From contig NZ_JALKAH010000003.1 of assembly GCF_023015625.1 (NCBI RefSeq), positions 1 through 64,000 on the forward strand: a stretch of DNA of 64,000 nt, in the 5' to 3' direction. The notes below the pieces were generated by a model. The model saw nothing but the letters and a program-made list of their open reading frames with translations, did not search any database and was not told where the DNA came from. The stretch's first letter is position 1, and the number at the start of each line of letters is the position of its first letter. The position numbers and the translations under genes were made by a program. This DNA comes from Yoonia sp. F2084L (GTDB lineage: Bacteria; Pseudomonadota; Alphaproteobacteria; Rhodobacterales; Rhodobacteraceae). Shown piece after piece: positions 8,750 to 18,000 of the stretch.

Positions 8750-9867
8750 TTCCGACCCCTTACCGCAAACTCGTCCGGATATGATGATAGGCCAAACAGC
8801 ATTAAAATAGAAGTGTTAGGATCCATGAGAAATTCGCAAAGACTTTGCGTACCTGAGGGACTCTGAATAACTGTTGTGACTGTATTCTAATGCGCTCCTA
8901 TTGGGTGTTTAGATCTTGAACAAAGGGCCATGGAGGCGTGCTCAAAACATGCAGATTGTTGAACTACCCAATAAACGCAGAAACGAACGCTAATGGTGTC
9001 GTAGAGAGCAACTTCTTGCCCCAAAAAAAGAAAACTGGTATTCTAGGAGCCCTTAGCGATTGCAGATTTGTCCGTGGGTTCTGTAAAAACACGGGTCGTG
9101 ACCCTTTCTAGTCGAGCTCGTTTTTTATCATTCGAGGAAAAGACGGTCCAGCGGACCGATAGAACGTCCATATCAGGCGTTTTTGACCAAACTTTCTGCA
9201 TGCCAAGAGTTTTCACACAACCTCTCTGCATTACTAATTCAAGGGCGCCGCAACGAACGTCCGCAGTAGGACAATATTTCCTAGTTGTCTGTCCGCCGCT
9301 TGGACACGCCGAATCGCGCCCCAAGAATGACTCGAGGAGCATTTTAACGACCATCGAAGAAGGAGGTAGCGACTTAGGCGTCTATCGTTACCCTCAGGGC
9401 ATTGCACCAGTCGGCTGCGAACGGTAACGTTAGTTTTCTGCCAACGTAGTGGAAAGCCTTTGCATATTGGATCTTGAGATATTCAACCGGACATCGACCG
9501 CTCGTTTTTTACTGATTTCGTATATGCATGCTTGAGTGGAGACTACCTTATCGCGCAATTCAGTGGGCAAGTGACCCTCGAGAGTCCCTAAGAAACAGTC
9601 ATCCTTGTTGGCTTCCGTGATCAAGTTGGCTGCAAAGACTGACGCGCTTTAAAGTAGACAAGGGACTATGGAGTCGATTGCACAACTGAAAAAGAATGCG
9701 TTAGACGAACAAATGAATTCTCTAAATGTACGGTAACAGGTCTTTGCCATTGTCGAACATCGACAGAGCTCAGCCGCGCAGTATGGTCGAAGAATGGGGA
9801 ATATTCGGGGAACGAAGGAGATTTACGCACGATATCTCGTTGATTTCGTGAGATAAACCAAAGTAAT
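8750..9867. other. 1.1 kb region without a convincing gene
   Basis: This stretch is AT-rich between the protease operon and the tRNA. It holds overlapping short frames on both strands (longest 119 codons at 9068-9427 on the plus strand, 103 codons at 9043-9354 on the minus strand), but none has a good ribosome-binding site or resembles a known protein. No second copy of the tRNA 3' end was seen here. The promoter of the leftward operon should lie just above 8750. It may be decayed island sequence or hold a small RNA, but neither can be shown. Confidence 0.5.
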
Positions 9868-9954
9868 TGGTGCCCAGGAGAGGACTCGAACCTCCACGTC
9901 CATACAGACACCAGCACCTGAAGCTGGCGCGTCTACCAATTCCGCCACCTGGGC
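9868..9954 (-). tRNA. tRNA-Leu (anticodon CAG)
   Basis: On the minus strand the sequence folds as a class II tRNA. The acceptor stem is GCCCAGG (9954-9948) with CCTGGGC near the 3' end. The D-arm has GGTAGACGC. The anticodon stem-loop is CCAGC TTCAGGT GCTGG with anticodon CAG. The variable arm is long and the T-arm is GAGGTTCGAGTCCTC. Discriminator A at 9871 is followed by an encoded CCA (9870-9868). It reads CUG codons. Its 3' end faces the AT-rich accessory region, the orientation expected if the gene served as an integrase attachment site. Confidence 0.95.
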
Positions 9955-10113
9955 AGGTCACGTTTGGGCGATTTACGCGCCGATCCTTGCGCTGTCAACG
10001 CGATTCGAGATGAAAAAGCAGATGGCGGTTTGATTCCGTGCCCATTGCGCCTTGTCTTAGGGTGGCACCGGGGGGTAAACCCGGTGCGAGCGACTTATTT
10101 AAAGGCCTAAGCG

Positions 10114-11094
10114 ATGTCTCAGCTTGTCACGATCTTCGGCGGTTCCGGTTTTGTCGGACGCTACATTGCCCGGCGCATGGCAAAAGAAGGCTGGCGTGTG
10201 CGCGTTGCCGTCCGCAACGTCAATGAGGCGATGTTTGTGCGCCCTTACGGTGTCGTCGGTCAGGTCGAGCCGGTTTTTTGCAACATCCGTGACGATGCCA
10301 GTGTTGCGGCAGTGATGAATGGTGCCGATGCGGTTGTGAATTGTGTCGGTGTTCTGGATGAGGTTGGCAAGAACACCTTTTCTGCGGTGCAGTCTGAGGG
10401 TGCCGAACGTATCGCGCGTCTTGCTGCGGCACATGGTGTGGCGCGCATGGTGCACATCTCGGCGATCGGTGCGAATGCTGATGCGGCTAGTGTGTATTCC
10501 AAGACGAAAGCTGCTGGTGAAGCTGGCGTTTTGCGGCATATGCCCGATGCGATGATCCTGCGCCCCTCTATTGTCTTTGGGCCTGAAGACCAGTTCTTTA
10601 ACCGCTTCGCAGGCATGTCTCGCATGGGTCCGGTTTTGCCTGTGATTGGTGCCCATACCCGGTTTCAGCCAGTTTATGTTGATGATATCGCAGCCGCTGC
10701 CGTCAAAGGTGTGTTGGGTGAGGCGGAAGGCGGCGTGTATGAATTGGGCGGCCCTGATGTGCACAGCTTCCGCGAGCTGATGCAGCTGATGCTGGGTGTG
10801 ATCCGCCGCCGTCGCTTGATCGTGAATACGCCGTTCTGGGTAGCGCGTTTGATGGCCTTTGGCTTTGGTGTTGTGCGGACCCTGTCGCTTGGTCTGATAA
10901 AGGGCCCTGTGACCAAGGATCAGGTAATCAATCTGGCGGTCGATAATGTGGTTTCGGACGATGCCCATAGCTTTGATACCTTGGGCATACGTCCGACAGC
11001 GATGGAGGCCGTGCTGCCAGACTATCTGTGGCGCTTTCGCCCGTCGGGTCAGTACGACGCGATCAAAGAGTCCGCCAAGAACCTCAAGACCTAA
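10114..11094 (+). CDS. NDUFA9-like complex I NAD(P)-binding protein
   Basis: This 326-residue protein belongs to the atypical short-chain dehydrogenase/epimerase family that includes NDUFA9 of respiratory complex I. A Rossmann motif is at the start (VTIFGGSGFVGRYIARR, residues 5-21), followed by NCVGVL, the HISAIGA strand, and YSKTKAAGE, which keeps the Tyr-x-x-x-Lys pair. The product probably binds NADPH and helps assemble or stabilise complex I; alphaproteobacteria carry close relatives. It converges on uppP with a 4-base overlap. Confidence 0.8.
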   Translation: MSQLVTIFGGSGFVGRYIARRMAKEGWRVRVAVRNVNEAMFVRPYGVVGQVEPVFCNIRDDASVAAVMNGADAVVNCVGVLDEVGKNTFSAVQSEGAERIARLAAAHGVARMVHISAIGANADAASVYSKTKAAGEAGVLRHMPDAMILRPSIVFGPEDQFFNRFAGMSRMGPVLPVIGAHTRFQPVYVDDIAAAAVKGVLGEAEGGVYELGGPDVHSFRELMQLMLGVIRRRRLIVNTPFWVARLMAFGFGVVRTLSLGLIKGPVTKDQVINLAVDNVVSDDAHSFDTLGIRPTAMEAVLPDYLWRFRPSGQYDAIKESAKNLKT

Positions 11095-11894
11095 GTGTAG
11101 GCGATCCAAAGCAGCACAACACCCAATCCGATCCGGTAAATCACGTAGGGCGTGAAGCTGACGGACTTGAGCAAGCGCATCATGAGTGTCAGAGCAAGAA
11201 GCGCCGCTCCGAATGACATCCCGATGACAATGCCGATATCCCGGATTTCGCCAATGTCACCTGTGCTGATCACATCAAGCCCCAGCAATGCCGCTGATGC
11301 GATGATCGTCGGGATCGACATCAGCATGGCAAGTTTGGCGGCATCTGTTCTGGTATAGCCCAGCATCCGACCCGCAGTGATGGTAATGCCTGACCGTGAT
11401 GTGCCGGGGATGAGGGCGACTGCCTGCCATAGCCCCATTTGGAACGCGTCTTTCAGCGACCATTGCGGGGCGGTCTTCTCGGTCGGGCTGTTTTGATCGG
11501 CCCAATAAAGCAAGACCCCAAAGATGATCATTGCCCAGCCGATGACAGCGATCCCGCGCATGGCTTCCGACAGACCTGTGATCTTTAGGATCAGGCCGAC
11601 AATGATCACGGGCACAGTTGCGATGATCAGGCAAAGCGCGAGGAACGCCCCTTGCGTGTCGATCTTGCCGCGGATCAGGCGCAGTGTGCCGCCGAGTGCC
11701 AGTTTGACGTCTGACCAGAAATAGAGAACGACCGCCGCCAGCGTACCGACATGGGCAGCGACGTCGATCACTTGTCCTTGGTCCTGCAATCCCGACAAGG
11801 ACGGCAAAAGGATCAGATGCCCCGAGGACGACACCGGCAGAAATTCGGTGATCCCTTGGATCAGTGCGATCAGAAGCAGGTGAAATGTCGTCAT
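11091..11894 (-). CDS. uppP: undecaprenyl-diphosphate phosphatase
   Basis: This is an integral membrane phosphatase (BacA/UppP family, 267 residues, normal length) that converts undecaprenyl diphosphate to the monophosphate carrier used for peptidoglycan and other envelope polymers. Both family signatures are present: ITEFLPVSSSGHLIL near residue 15-29 (catalytic Glu and the SSSGH motif) and PGTSRSGITI in the middle (catalytic Ser/Arg). About seven or eight hydrophobic spans follow one another. It is divergent from gltD. Confidence 0.95.
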   Translation of the reverse strand: MTTFHLLLIALIQGITEFLPVSSSGHLILLPSLSGLQDQGQVIDVAAHVGTLAAVVLYFWSDVKLALGGTLRLIRGKIDTQGAFLALCLIIATVPVIIVGLILKITGLSEAMRGIAVIGWAMIIFGVLLYWADQNSPTEKTAPQWSLKDAFQMGLWQAVALIPGTSRSGITITAGRMLGYTRTDAAKLAMLMSIPTIIASAALLGLDVISTGDIGEIRDIGIVIGMSFGAALLALTLMMRLLKSVSFTPYVIYRIGLGVVLLWIAYT

Positions 11895-12044
11895 TGATCC
11901 GGTCTTTGATTCGTCTCGCTCAACCTAACCTCCCCATTTCTTGGGGAAAGAGGGGATATAGGTAACATATCGGACCTAAATGTTAACGGTTTCATCGACT
12001 CTTTCTTGCTCTAGCTTGAAATTTCTTAGATATAGGTCAGTATT

Positions 12045-12084
12045 ACTGCCTTTTCATTTCGGATGGAGCATTTTAAAAGGCAGT
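12045..12084 (+). promoter_or_regulatory. perfect inverted repeat in the gltD leader
   Basis: ACTGCCTTTT (12045-12054) and AAAAGGCAGT (12075-12084) form a perfect 10-base inverted repeat with a 20-base loop, ending 27 bases before the gltD start codon and 14 before its Shine-Dalgarno sequence (12099-12104). It could be an RNA stem-loop controlling gltD translation or a long operator. It does not match a riboswitch that I recognise. Confidence 0.45.
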
Positions 12085-12111
12085 TCGCGCTGGAATATGG
12101 GAGGTTTGCCA

Positions 12112-13539
12112 ATGGCTGGCCAGAAGATGCTGAAGTTTACTAAGGTTGAACGGGACATGCCTGAAAAGCGCCCGCCGAACTTACGTAAGGAAGATTTCGG
12201 CGAGATTTACGCAGAGTACGCCCGCGACAAGGCCGCCGAGCAAGCCAGCCGGTGCAGCCAGTGTGGTGTACCCTATTGCCAGACCCATTGTCCATTGCAC
12301 AACAACATCCCTGATTGGTTGCGCCTGACGGCCGAAGGTCGGTTGGAAGAAGCCTATGAGATCAGCCAGGCGACAAATACGTTCCCTGAAATCTGTGGCC
12401 GCATCTGCCCGCAAGACCGTCTGTGCGAAGGCAATTGCGTGATCGAACAGTCCGGCCATGGCACCGTGACCATCGGGTCGGTTGAGAAATACATCACCGA
12501 TACCGCGTTTGAAGAAGGCTGGGTCAAGCCGATCCGCCCCCATGCAGAGCGTAGCGAAAGCGTGGGTATCATTGGCGCTGGTCCCGGTGGTCTGGCCGCT
12601 GCTGACATGCTGCGCCGTCAGGGCGTGCAGGTCACCGTTTATGACCGCTACGATCGCGGCGGTGGTTTGCTGACCTACGGCATTCCCGGGTTCAAGCTGG
12701 AAAAAGACATCGTCATGCAGCGCATGGCGCAGTTGGAGGATGGCGGCGTGCAGTTTGTGCTGAACTGCAACGTGGGTGAGGACCTGTCGTTTGATGCTAT
12801 TCGCGGCAAGCACGACGCGGTGTTGATCGCGACAGGCGTCTATAAAACACGTGATCTGCCGGATTCCGGTGCTGACGGGATCGTCGATGCGATTGATTAT
12901 CTGACCGCCAGCAACCGCAAAAGCTTTGGCGATGACGTGCCAGAATTTGATAGCGGTGAGCTAAACGCTGACGGCAAGCGCGTTGTCGTGATCGGTGGTG
13001 GTGACACCGCGATGGATTGCGTGCGGACCGCCGTGCGTCAGGGTGCGGAAAGCGTCAAATGTCTTTATCGCCGCGACCGCGCCAACATGCCCGGATCGCA
13101 GCGCGAGGTGCAGAATGCGGAAGAAGAGGGTGTTGAGTTCGTTTGGCTCTCTGCGCCGAATGGTTTTGAGGGCGATGCGGTGACAGGTGTGAAGGTGCAG
13201 AAGATGCGCCTTGGTGCACCAGATGCGACTGGCCGCCAAACACCCGAATTGATCGAAGGATCGGACTATGTCGAGGGTGCGGATATCGTGATCAAAGCGC
13301 TGGGCTTTGAACCTGAGGACCTGCCGAAGCTCTGGGGTGTTGATGGGTTGGAAGTGACCCGTTGGGGTACTGTTAAGGCGGATTTCAACACTGGGGCGAC
13401 AAGCCTTGAGGGGGTCTATGCGGCAGGTGACATCGTGCGCGGTGCGTCGCTTGTTGTCTGGGCAATCCGTGATGGCCGTGACGCTGCAACCGCAATGTTG
13501 GAGTATCTGGGACAGGCGGCAAACGTCGCCGCAGAGTGA
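12112..13539 (+). CDS. gltD: glutamate synthase (NADPH) small subunit
   Basis: The beta subunit of glutamate synthase passes electrons from NADPH through FAD and iron-sulphur clusters to the large subunit, which makes two glutamates from glutamine and 2-oxoglutarate. The ATG at 12112 follows GGGAGG (12099-12104) and gives 475 residues, the usual length; an in-frame start at 11980 is rejected. Cysteines for the 4Fe-4S clusters lie at 48, 51, 56, 60 and 95, 99, 105, 109. The FAD loop GAGPGG is at 155-160, and the NADPH loop VVVIGGGDTAMD lies around residue 290. gltB follows after two small secreted-protein genes. Confidence 0.96.
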   Translation: MAGQKMLKFTKVERDMPEKRPPNLRKEDFGEIYAEYARDKAAEQASRCSQCGVPYCQTHCPLHNNIPDWLRLTAEGRLEEAYEISQATNTFPEICGRICPQDRLCEGNCVIEQSGHGTVTIGSVEKYITDTAFEEGWVKPIRPHAERSESVGIIGAGPGGLAAADMLRRQGVQVTVYDRYDRGGGLLTYGIPGFKLEKDIVMQRMAQLEDGGVQFVLNCNVGEDLSFDAIRGKHDAVLIATGVYKTRDLPDSGADGIVDAIDYLTASNRKSFGDDVPEFDSGELNADGKRVVVIGGGDTAMDCVRTAVRQGAESVKCLYRRDRANMPGSQREVQNAEEEGVEFVWLSAPNGFEGDAVTGVKVQKMRLGAPDATGRQTPELIEGSDYVEGADIVIKALGFEPEDLPKLWGVDGLEVTRWGTVKADFNTGATSLEGVYAAGDIVRGASLVVWAIRDGRDAATAMLEYLGQAANVAAE

Positions 13540-13636
13540 TACGTATCCCGTACAGAACCTGTACAGATGTTGTACGTACACCTGCACATACAGATTTGAT
13601 GAATAGGTCATACGCGCTGACCCGGAAGGTAAAGAA

Positions 13637-14308
13637 ATGATGAAATCACTCTCTATCCTGACTGCCCTGACTTTGGCGACCCCGGTGGTTGCCCAGCAAA
13701 GCTTTGCACCACCCGACGGGTGCGAAGCCAAGCTGACCGTGCAGCACAAAGGCTGTGTGATGGTCAATGTCTGGACCTGCGAGGCAGATAACCCCGGTGA
13801 TCAGTGGATTGCGCTGTTTGGTCAGGTGGGTCTGTTCAGTGTTCAAAAGGTGGATGCCGAGTTTCAGTGGATCGAGTCTTTCAAGATGTCTGGCACTGAA
13901 CGTTTGATCACGCCTGCTGAAGACCCCGCATCCTTGACTGATCTTTTCTCTGATCAGATCGACACATGGGATTTCACGCTTGAAACCGAAACCGGGACCG
14001 AGCGTAACGTGGGCTTTGACATGCTGACCGGGGAAACCACGGTGATCGACGGGGAAACACTGTTGAACACTGAGTTTCAGGGCCGCACACTTGATAGTGA
14101 CGGCAATGAAATCGAGTCCAGCAGTGGCCGCCAATACGTCAGCGAAGAACACCGGATTTTCCTGTTTGGTGAAGCGTGGACAGCCGATGATCCTAGTCAG
14201 GTTACCGATATGTCGCCCATCGACTTCATTTATCCTGACGAGCCCGGCTTTTTCACCGACCAGCCGCAATATGAATGCAACCAAACCGATGCGAGCTTTC
14301 GCCCATGA
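13637..14308 (+). CDS. secreted protein of unknown function, paralogue 1
   Basis: This 223-residue protein begins with a clear signal peptide (MMKSLSILTALTLATPVVAQ) after an AAGGTAAAG ribosome-binding site. The mature part is acidic and starts with a Cys-containing segment (PPDGCEAKLTV...GC...TC). It is clearly homologous to the next gene product: both share DGC/AGC + LTVQ, FQWIESF/TQWISSF and a C-terminal IDFIYPDEPGF/VEFIYPGEPGF motif. The function is unknown; its place between gltD and gltB may only mean shared transcription. Confidence 0.75.
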   Translation: MMKSLSILTALTLATPVVAQQSFAPPDGCEAKLTVQHKGCVMVNVWTCEADNPGDQWIALFGQVGLFSVQKVDAEFQWIESFKMSGTERLITPAEDPASLTDLFSDQIDTWDFTLETETGTERNVGFDMLTGETTVIDGETLLNTEFQGRTLDSDGNEIESSSGRQYVSEEHRIFLFGEAWTADDPSQVTDMSPIDFIYPDEPGFFTDQPQYECNQTDASFRP

Positions 14309-14976
14309 GAGCGGTACTGGCGTTCATATGTTTGGCCGCACCTGTGGTGGCCCAGGAAGGTCCCGCAACCTTTAGCCTGCCCGCGGGCTGCGATGCCTAT
14401 CTGACCGTTCAAAGCGAAAGCTGTCAGGTGGATCATCACTTTGCGTGCGAAGGCGACACTCCCGGTCATCAGCGGCGCGTCAGTCTGGACGAAGGCGGTA
14501 TGACCTATGTGGGTGAAATTGATCGTGAAACGCAGTGGATCAGCAGCTTTCATGTCCTAAGCGACCATCGTGAACAGTTGGAAGCTGATCCCGCTGATCC
14601 GGCATCCATGACCGAATTGATGGAAGCGGGTGTCGATAGTTATGATTTCCGCACGCTGTCGGATGAAATCGGCACGACACGCTATGTTGGTCAGGACACG
14701 CTGACAGGGCGTCAGATCACCATTGATGGCGTGACGCTGGACGAAACCACCTATGATATTACTGCTTATGATGCTGACGGGACTGAAGTCTGGTCGTCAA
14801 AAGGGCGCGAGTTCATCAGCCGCAACTGGCGTATGTTCTTGTCTGGCACAGGTACCGTGACAACGCCTGAGGGTGAATTTGAACGCAGCAATCGCCCGGT
14901 TGAGTTTATTTACCCCGGTGAACCCGGCTTTCTAAGCAGCAGCCCAAAGCACGGCTGCGGCATCGCAATCTCTTAG
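14305..14976 (+). CDS. secreted protein of unknown function, paralogue 2
   Basis: The ATG at 14305 overlaps the stop of the preceding paralogue (ATGA), which makes it the likely start over an upstream in-frame codon. The 223-residue product has a signal peptide (MRAVLAFICLAAPVVAQ), a mature N-terminus LPAGCDAYLTVQSESC, and the shared C-terminal FIYPGEPGF motif. The pair arose by tandem duplication and has diverged strongly while keeping the Cys positions. Four Cys residues suggest disulphide bonds in the periplasm. gltB begins 53 bases downstream. Confidence 0.75.
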   Translation: MRAVLAFICLAAPVVAQEGPATFSLPAGCDAYLTVQSESCQVDHHFACEGDTPGHQRRVSLDEGGMTYVGEIDRETQWISSFHVLSDHREQLEADPADPASMTELMEAGVDSYDFRTLSDEIGTTRYVGQDTLTGRQITIDGVTLDETTYDITAYDADGTEVWSSKGREFISRNWRMFLSGTGTVTTPEGEFERSNRPVEFIYPGEPGFLSSSPKHGCGIAIS

Positions 14977-15029
14977 AACTGATGATCAAGCCCACCCATC
15001 CGTGGTGGCTCCGCTGAAAGGAAATACCG

Positions 15030-18000
15030 ATGACAACATATGACGAAACTTGGGTAGCAGCCGAGGAAGCCAAGCGTCAGTGGATGGCTGAAAATGGCCT
15101 CTATAAGGATGACGATGAACATGCCTCTTGTGGTGTGGGCCTTGTGGTGTCCATTGATGGCACGCCATCCCGTGATGTTGTTGAAAAGGGGATCAATGCC
15201 CTCAAAGCCGTCTGGCACCGTGGTGCTGTGGATGCTGATGGCAAAACCGGCGATGGCGCGGGTATTCACGTGCAGATCCCGGTTCCGTTCTTTTATGACC
15301 AGATTGAGCGTACTGGCCATGAACCTGATCAGGATCATTTGATCGCGGTTGGTCAGATTTTCCTGCCCCGCACCGATTTTGCCGCCCAAGAGCAGTGCCG
15401 CACGATTGTCGAAACCGAAGTGCTGCGCATGGGTCACTATATCTATGGCTGGCGCCATGTGCCGGTGAATACCGAAGTGCTGGGCGACAAGGCCAACGCG
15501 ACCCGGCCCGAGATTGAGCAGATTTTGATCCGCAATGACAAGGGTCTGGATGAAGAACAGTTTGAGCGTGAGCTCTACATCATCCGCCGCCGGATTGAAA
15601 AAGCTGCGACCGCTGCGGGCATCGCTGGCATGTATGTCTGTTCGCTGTCCTGCCGTTCGCTGATCTACAAAGGCATGATGCTGGCCGAACAAGTGGCCGA
15701 GTTCTACCCCGACCTGATGGATGCCCGGTTTGAGAGCGCCTTTGCGATCTACCACCAGCGTTATTCCACCAATACCTTCCCGCAGTGGTCGCTGGCGCAG
15801 CCGTTTCGCATGTTGGCCCATAATGGTGAGATCAACACGCTGAAGGGCAACGTCAACTGGATGAAAAGCCATGAAATCCGCATGGCCTCTGGCGCGTTTG
15901 GCGACAAGGCCGAGGATATCAAACCGATCATTCCGTCGGGTGCGTCTGACAGTTCCGCCTTGGATTCCGTGTTCGAGGTTCTGGTGCGCGCAGGCCGCAA
16001 TGCCCCAATGGCCAAAACCATGATGGTGCCAGAGGCCTGGTCACAACAGGCGGTTGAGATGCCGCAAGCGTGGCAGGATATGTACGGCTATTGCAACGCG
16101 GTGATGGAACCGTGGGATGGCCCCGCCGCCCTTGCCATGACCGATGGTCGCTGGGTGTGTGGCGGTCTGGACCGGAACGGTCTGCGCCCGCTGCGCTATG
16201 TTGTGACCGGTGATGGCCTATTGGTTGCCGGGTCCGAGGTTGGCATGGTGCCGATTGATGAGGCGACCGTCGTTGAAAAAGGCGCGCTTGGTCCGGGGCA
16301 GATGATCGCCGTGGACATGCAAGAGGGTCGCTTGTTCCATGACGAGGAGTTGAAAGACAAACTGGCCGCCGCACAGCCGTTTGGTGACTGGGTCAAGAAG
16401 GTTGTCGTGCTGAACGACGTGCTGACCGATGTGTCGGAGAAGGCATTGTATGAAGGCGATGAGCTGCGCAAGCGCCAGATGGCCGCCGGTTACAGCATCG
16501 AAGAGCTTGAACAGGTGCTGGCGCCTATGGCCGAGGACGGCAAGGAAATGATCGCGTCGATGGGCGATGATACGCCCTCTGCCGTGCTGTCCAAAACCTA
16601 CCGCCCGCTGTCGCATTTCTTCCGCCAGAATTTTTCTCAGGTGACGAACCCGCCGATTGATAGTTTGCGCGAAAGCCGGGTGATGTCGCTGAAGACACGT
16701 TTTGGGAACCTGAAGAATGTGTTGGACGAAGACAGTTCGCAAACCGAGATTTTGCAGCTTGCCAGCCCGTTTGTCGGCAACGCCGAGTTTGATGAAATGG
16801 TCCGCCACTTCGGTGACAATGTGGCCTTCATCGATTGTATCTTTGAACCCGGTCCGGGTGCCTTGAATGCAGGTTTGCAACGTATCCGATCTGAAGCCGA
16901 AGATGCCGTGCGCTCTGGCGCGGGGCACATTGTGCTGACCGATCAGAACCAGTCACCTTATCAGGTGCCGATGCCGATGATCCTTGCGACCTCTGCGGTG
17001 CATTCGGGGCTGACCGCGAAGGGTCTGCGCACATTCTGTTCGATCAACGTGCGTGCGGCGGAATGCATTGATCCGCATTACTTTGCCGTGCTGATTGGCT
17101 GCGGTGCAACGACCGTAAACGCCTATCTGGCACAGGATTCCATTGCGGACCGTGTGCGTCGTGGCCTGATTGATGGCACGCTGACCGAGGCCATGACCCG
17201 CTATCGCGCGGCGATTGATGCCGGTCTGCTGAAAATCATGTCGAAGATGGGGATTTCGGTGCTGTCGTCCTATCGCGGTGGTCTGAATTTCGAGGCTGTC
17301 GGCCTGTCCCGTGCGATGGTGGCCGAATACTTCCCCGGTATGCATTCGCGCATCTCCGGGATTGGGACATCTGGCATCCAAACCAAGGTCGAAGAAGTGC
17401 ATGCGCGTGGCTGGAAAGGTGGCTCCGACGTTCTGCCCATCGGTGGTTTCTACAAATCCCGCCGGTCCGGTGAAAAGCACGCTTGGGAAGCGCAAACGAT
17501 GCATATGTTGCAGGCCGCTTGCAACAACGCGAGCTATTCGTTGTGGCAGCAGTACTCCAAGTCGATGCAATCGAACCCACCGATCCATTTGCGTGATCTG
17601 TTGGCGATCAAGCCTTTGGGCACCGCGATCCCGATTGAAGAGGTCGAAAGCATCACGGCGATCCGCAAGCGTTTCGTGACGCCGGGCATGTCGCTGGGCG
17701 CGCTGTCGCCCGAGGCGCATAAGACGCTGAATGTCGCGATGAACCGCATTGGTGCGAAGTCCGACAGCGGTGAAGGCGGCGAAGATCCCGCACACTTCCA
17801 CCCAGAGCCAAATGGCGACAATCCATCGGCGAAGATCAAGCAGGTGGCCTCTGGCCGGTTTGGCGTCACAGCCGAATATCTGAACGCCTGCGAAGAGCTT
17901 GAGATCAAAGTCGCACAAGGTGCCAAGCCCGGTGAGGGTGGTCAGTTGCCCGGCATGAAGGTCACTGACCTGATCGCCCGCCTGCGCCATTCGACCAAAG

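Noticed and set aside
9043-9427. Possible genes of 103 and 119 codons on opposite strands
   Set aside because: No ribosome-binding site, no recognisable protein pattern, and the two overlap each other.
10099-11109. Long open frame opposite the NDUFA9-like gene, and similar ones opposite gltB (16953-17990, 18225-19382) and dxs (31740-32600)
   Set aside because: They are mirror images of conserved genes in GC-rich DNA. Their predicted proteins have odd composition and no family features.
11980-12111. Extended N-terminus of GltD
   Set aside because: It covers the leader with the inverted repeat; the ATG at 12112 has a proper Shine-Dalgarno sequence and gives the normal length.
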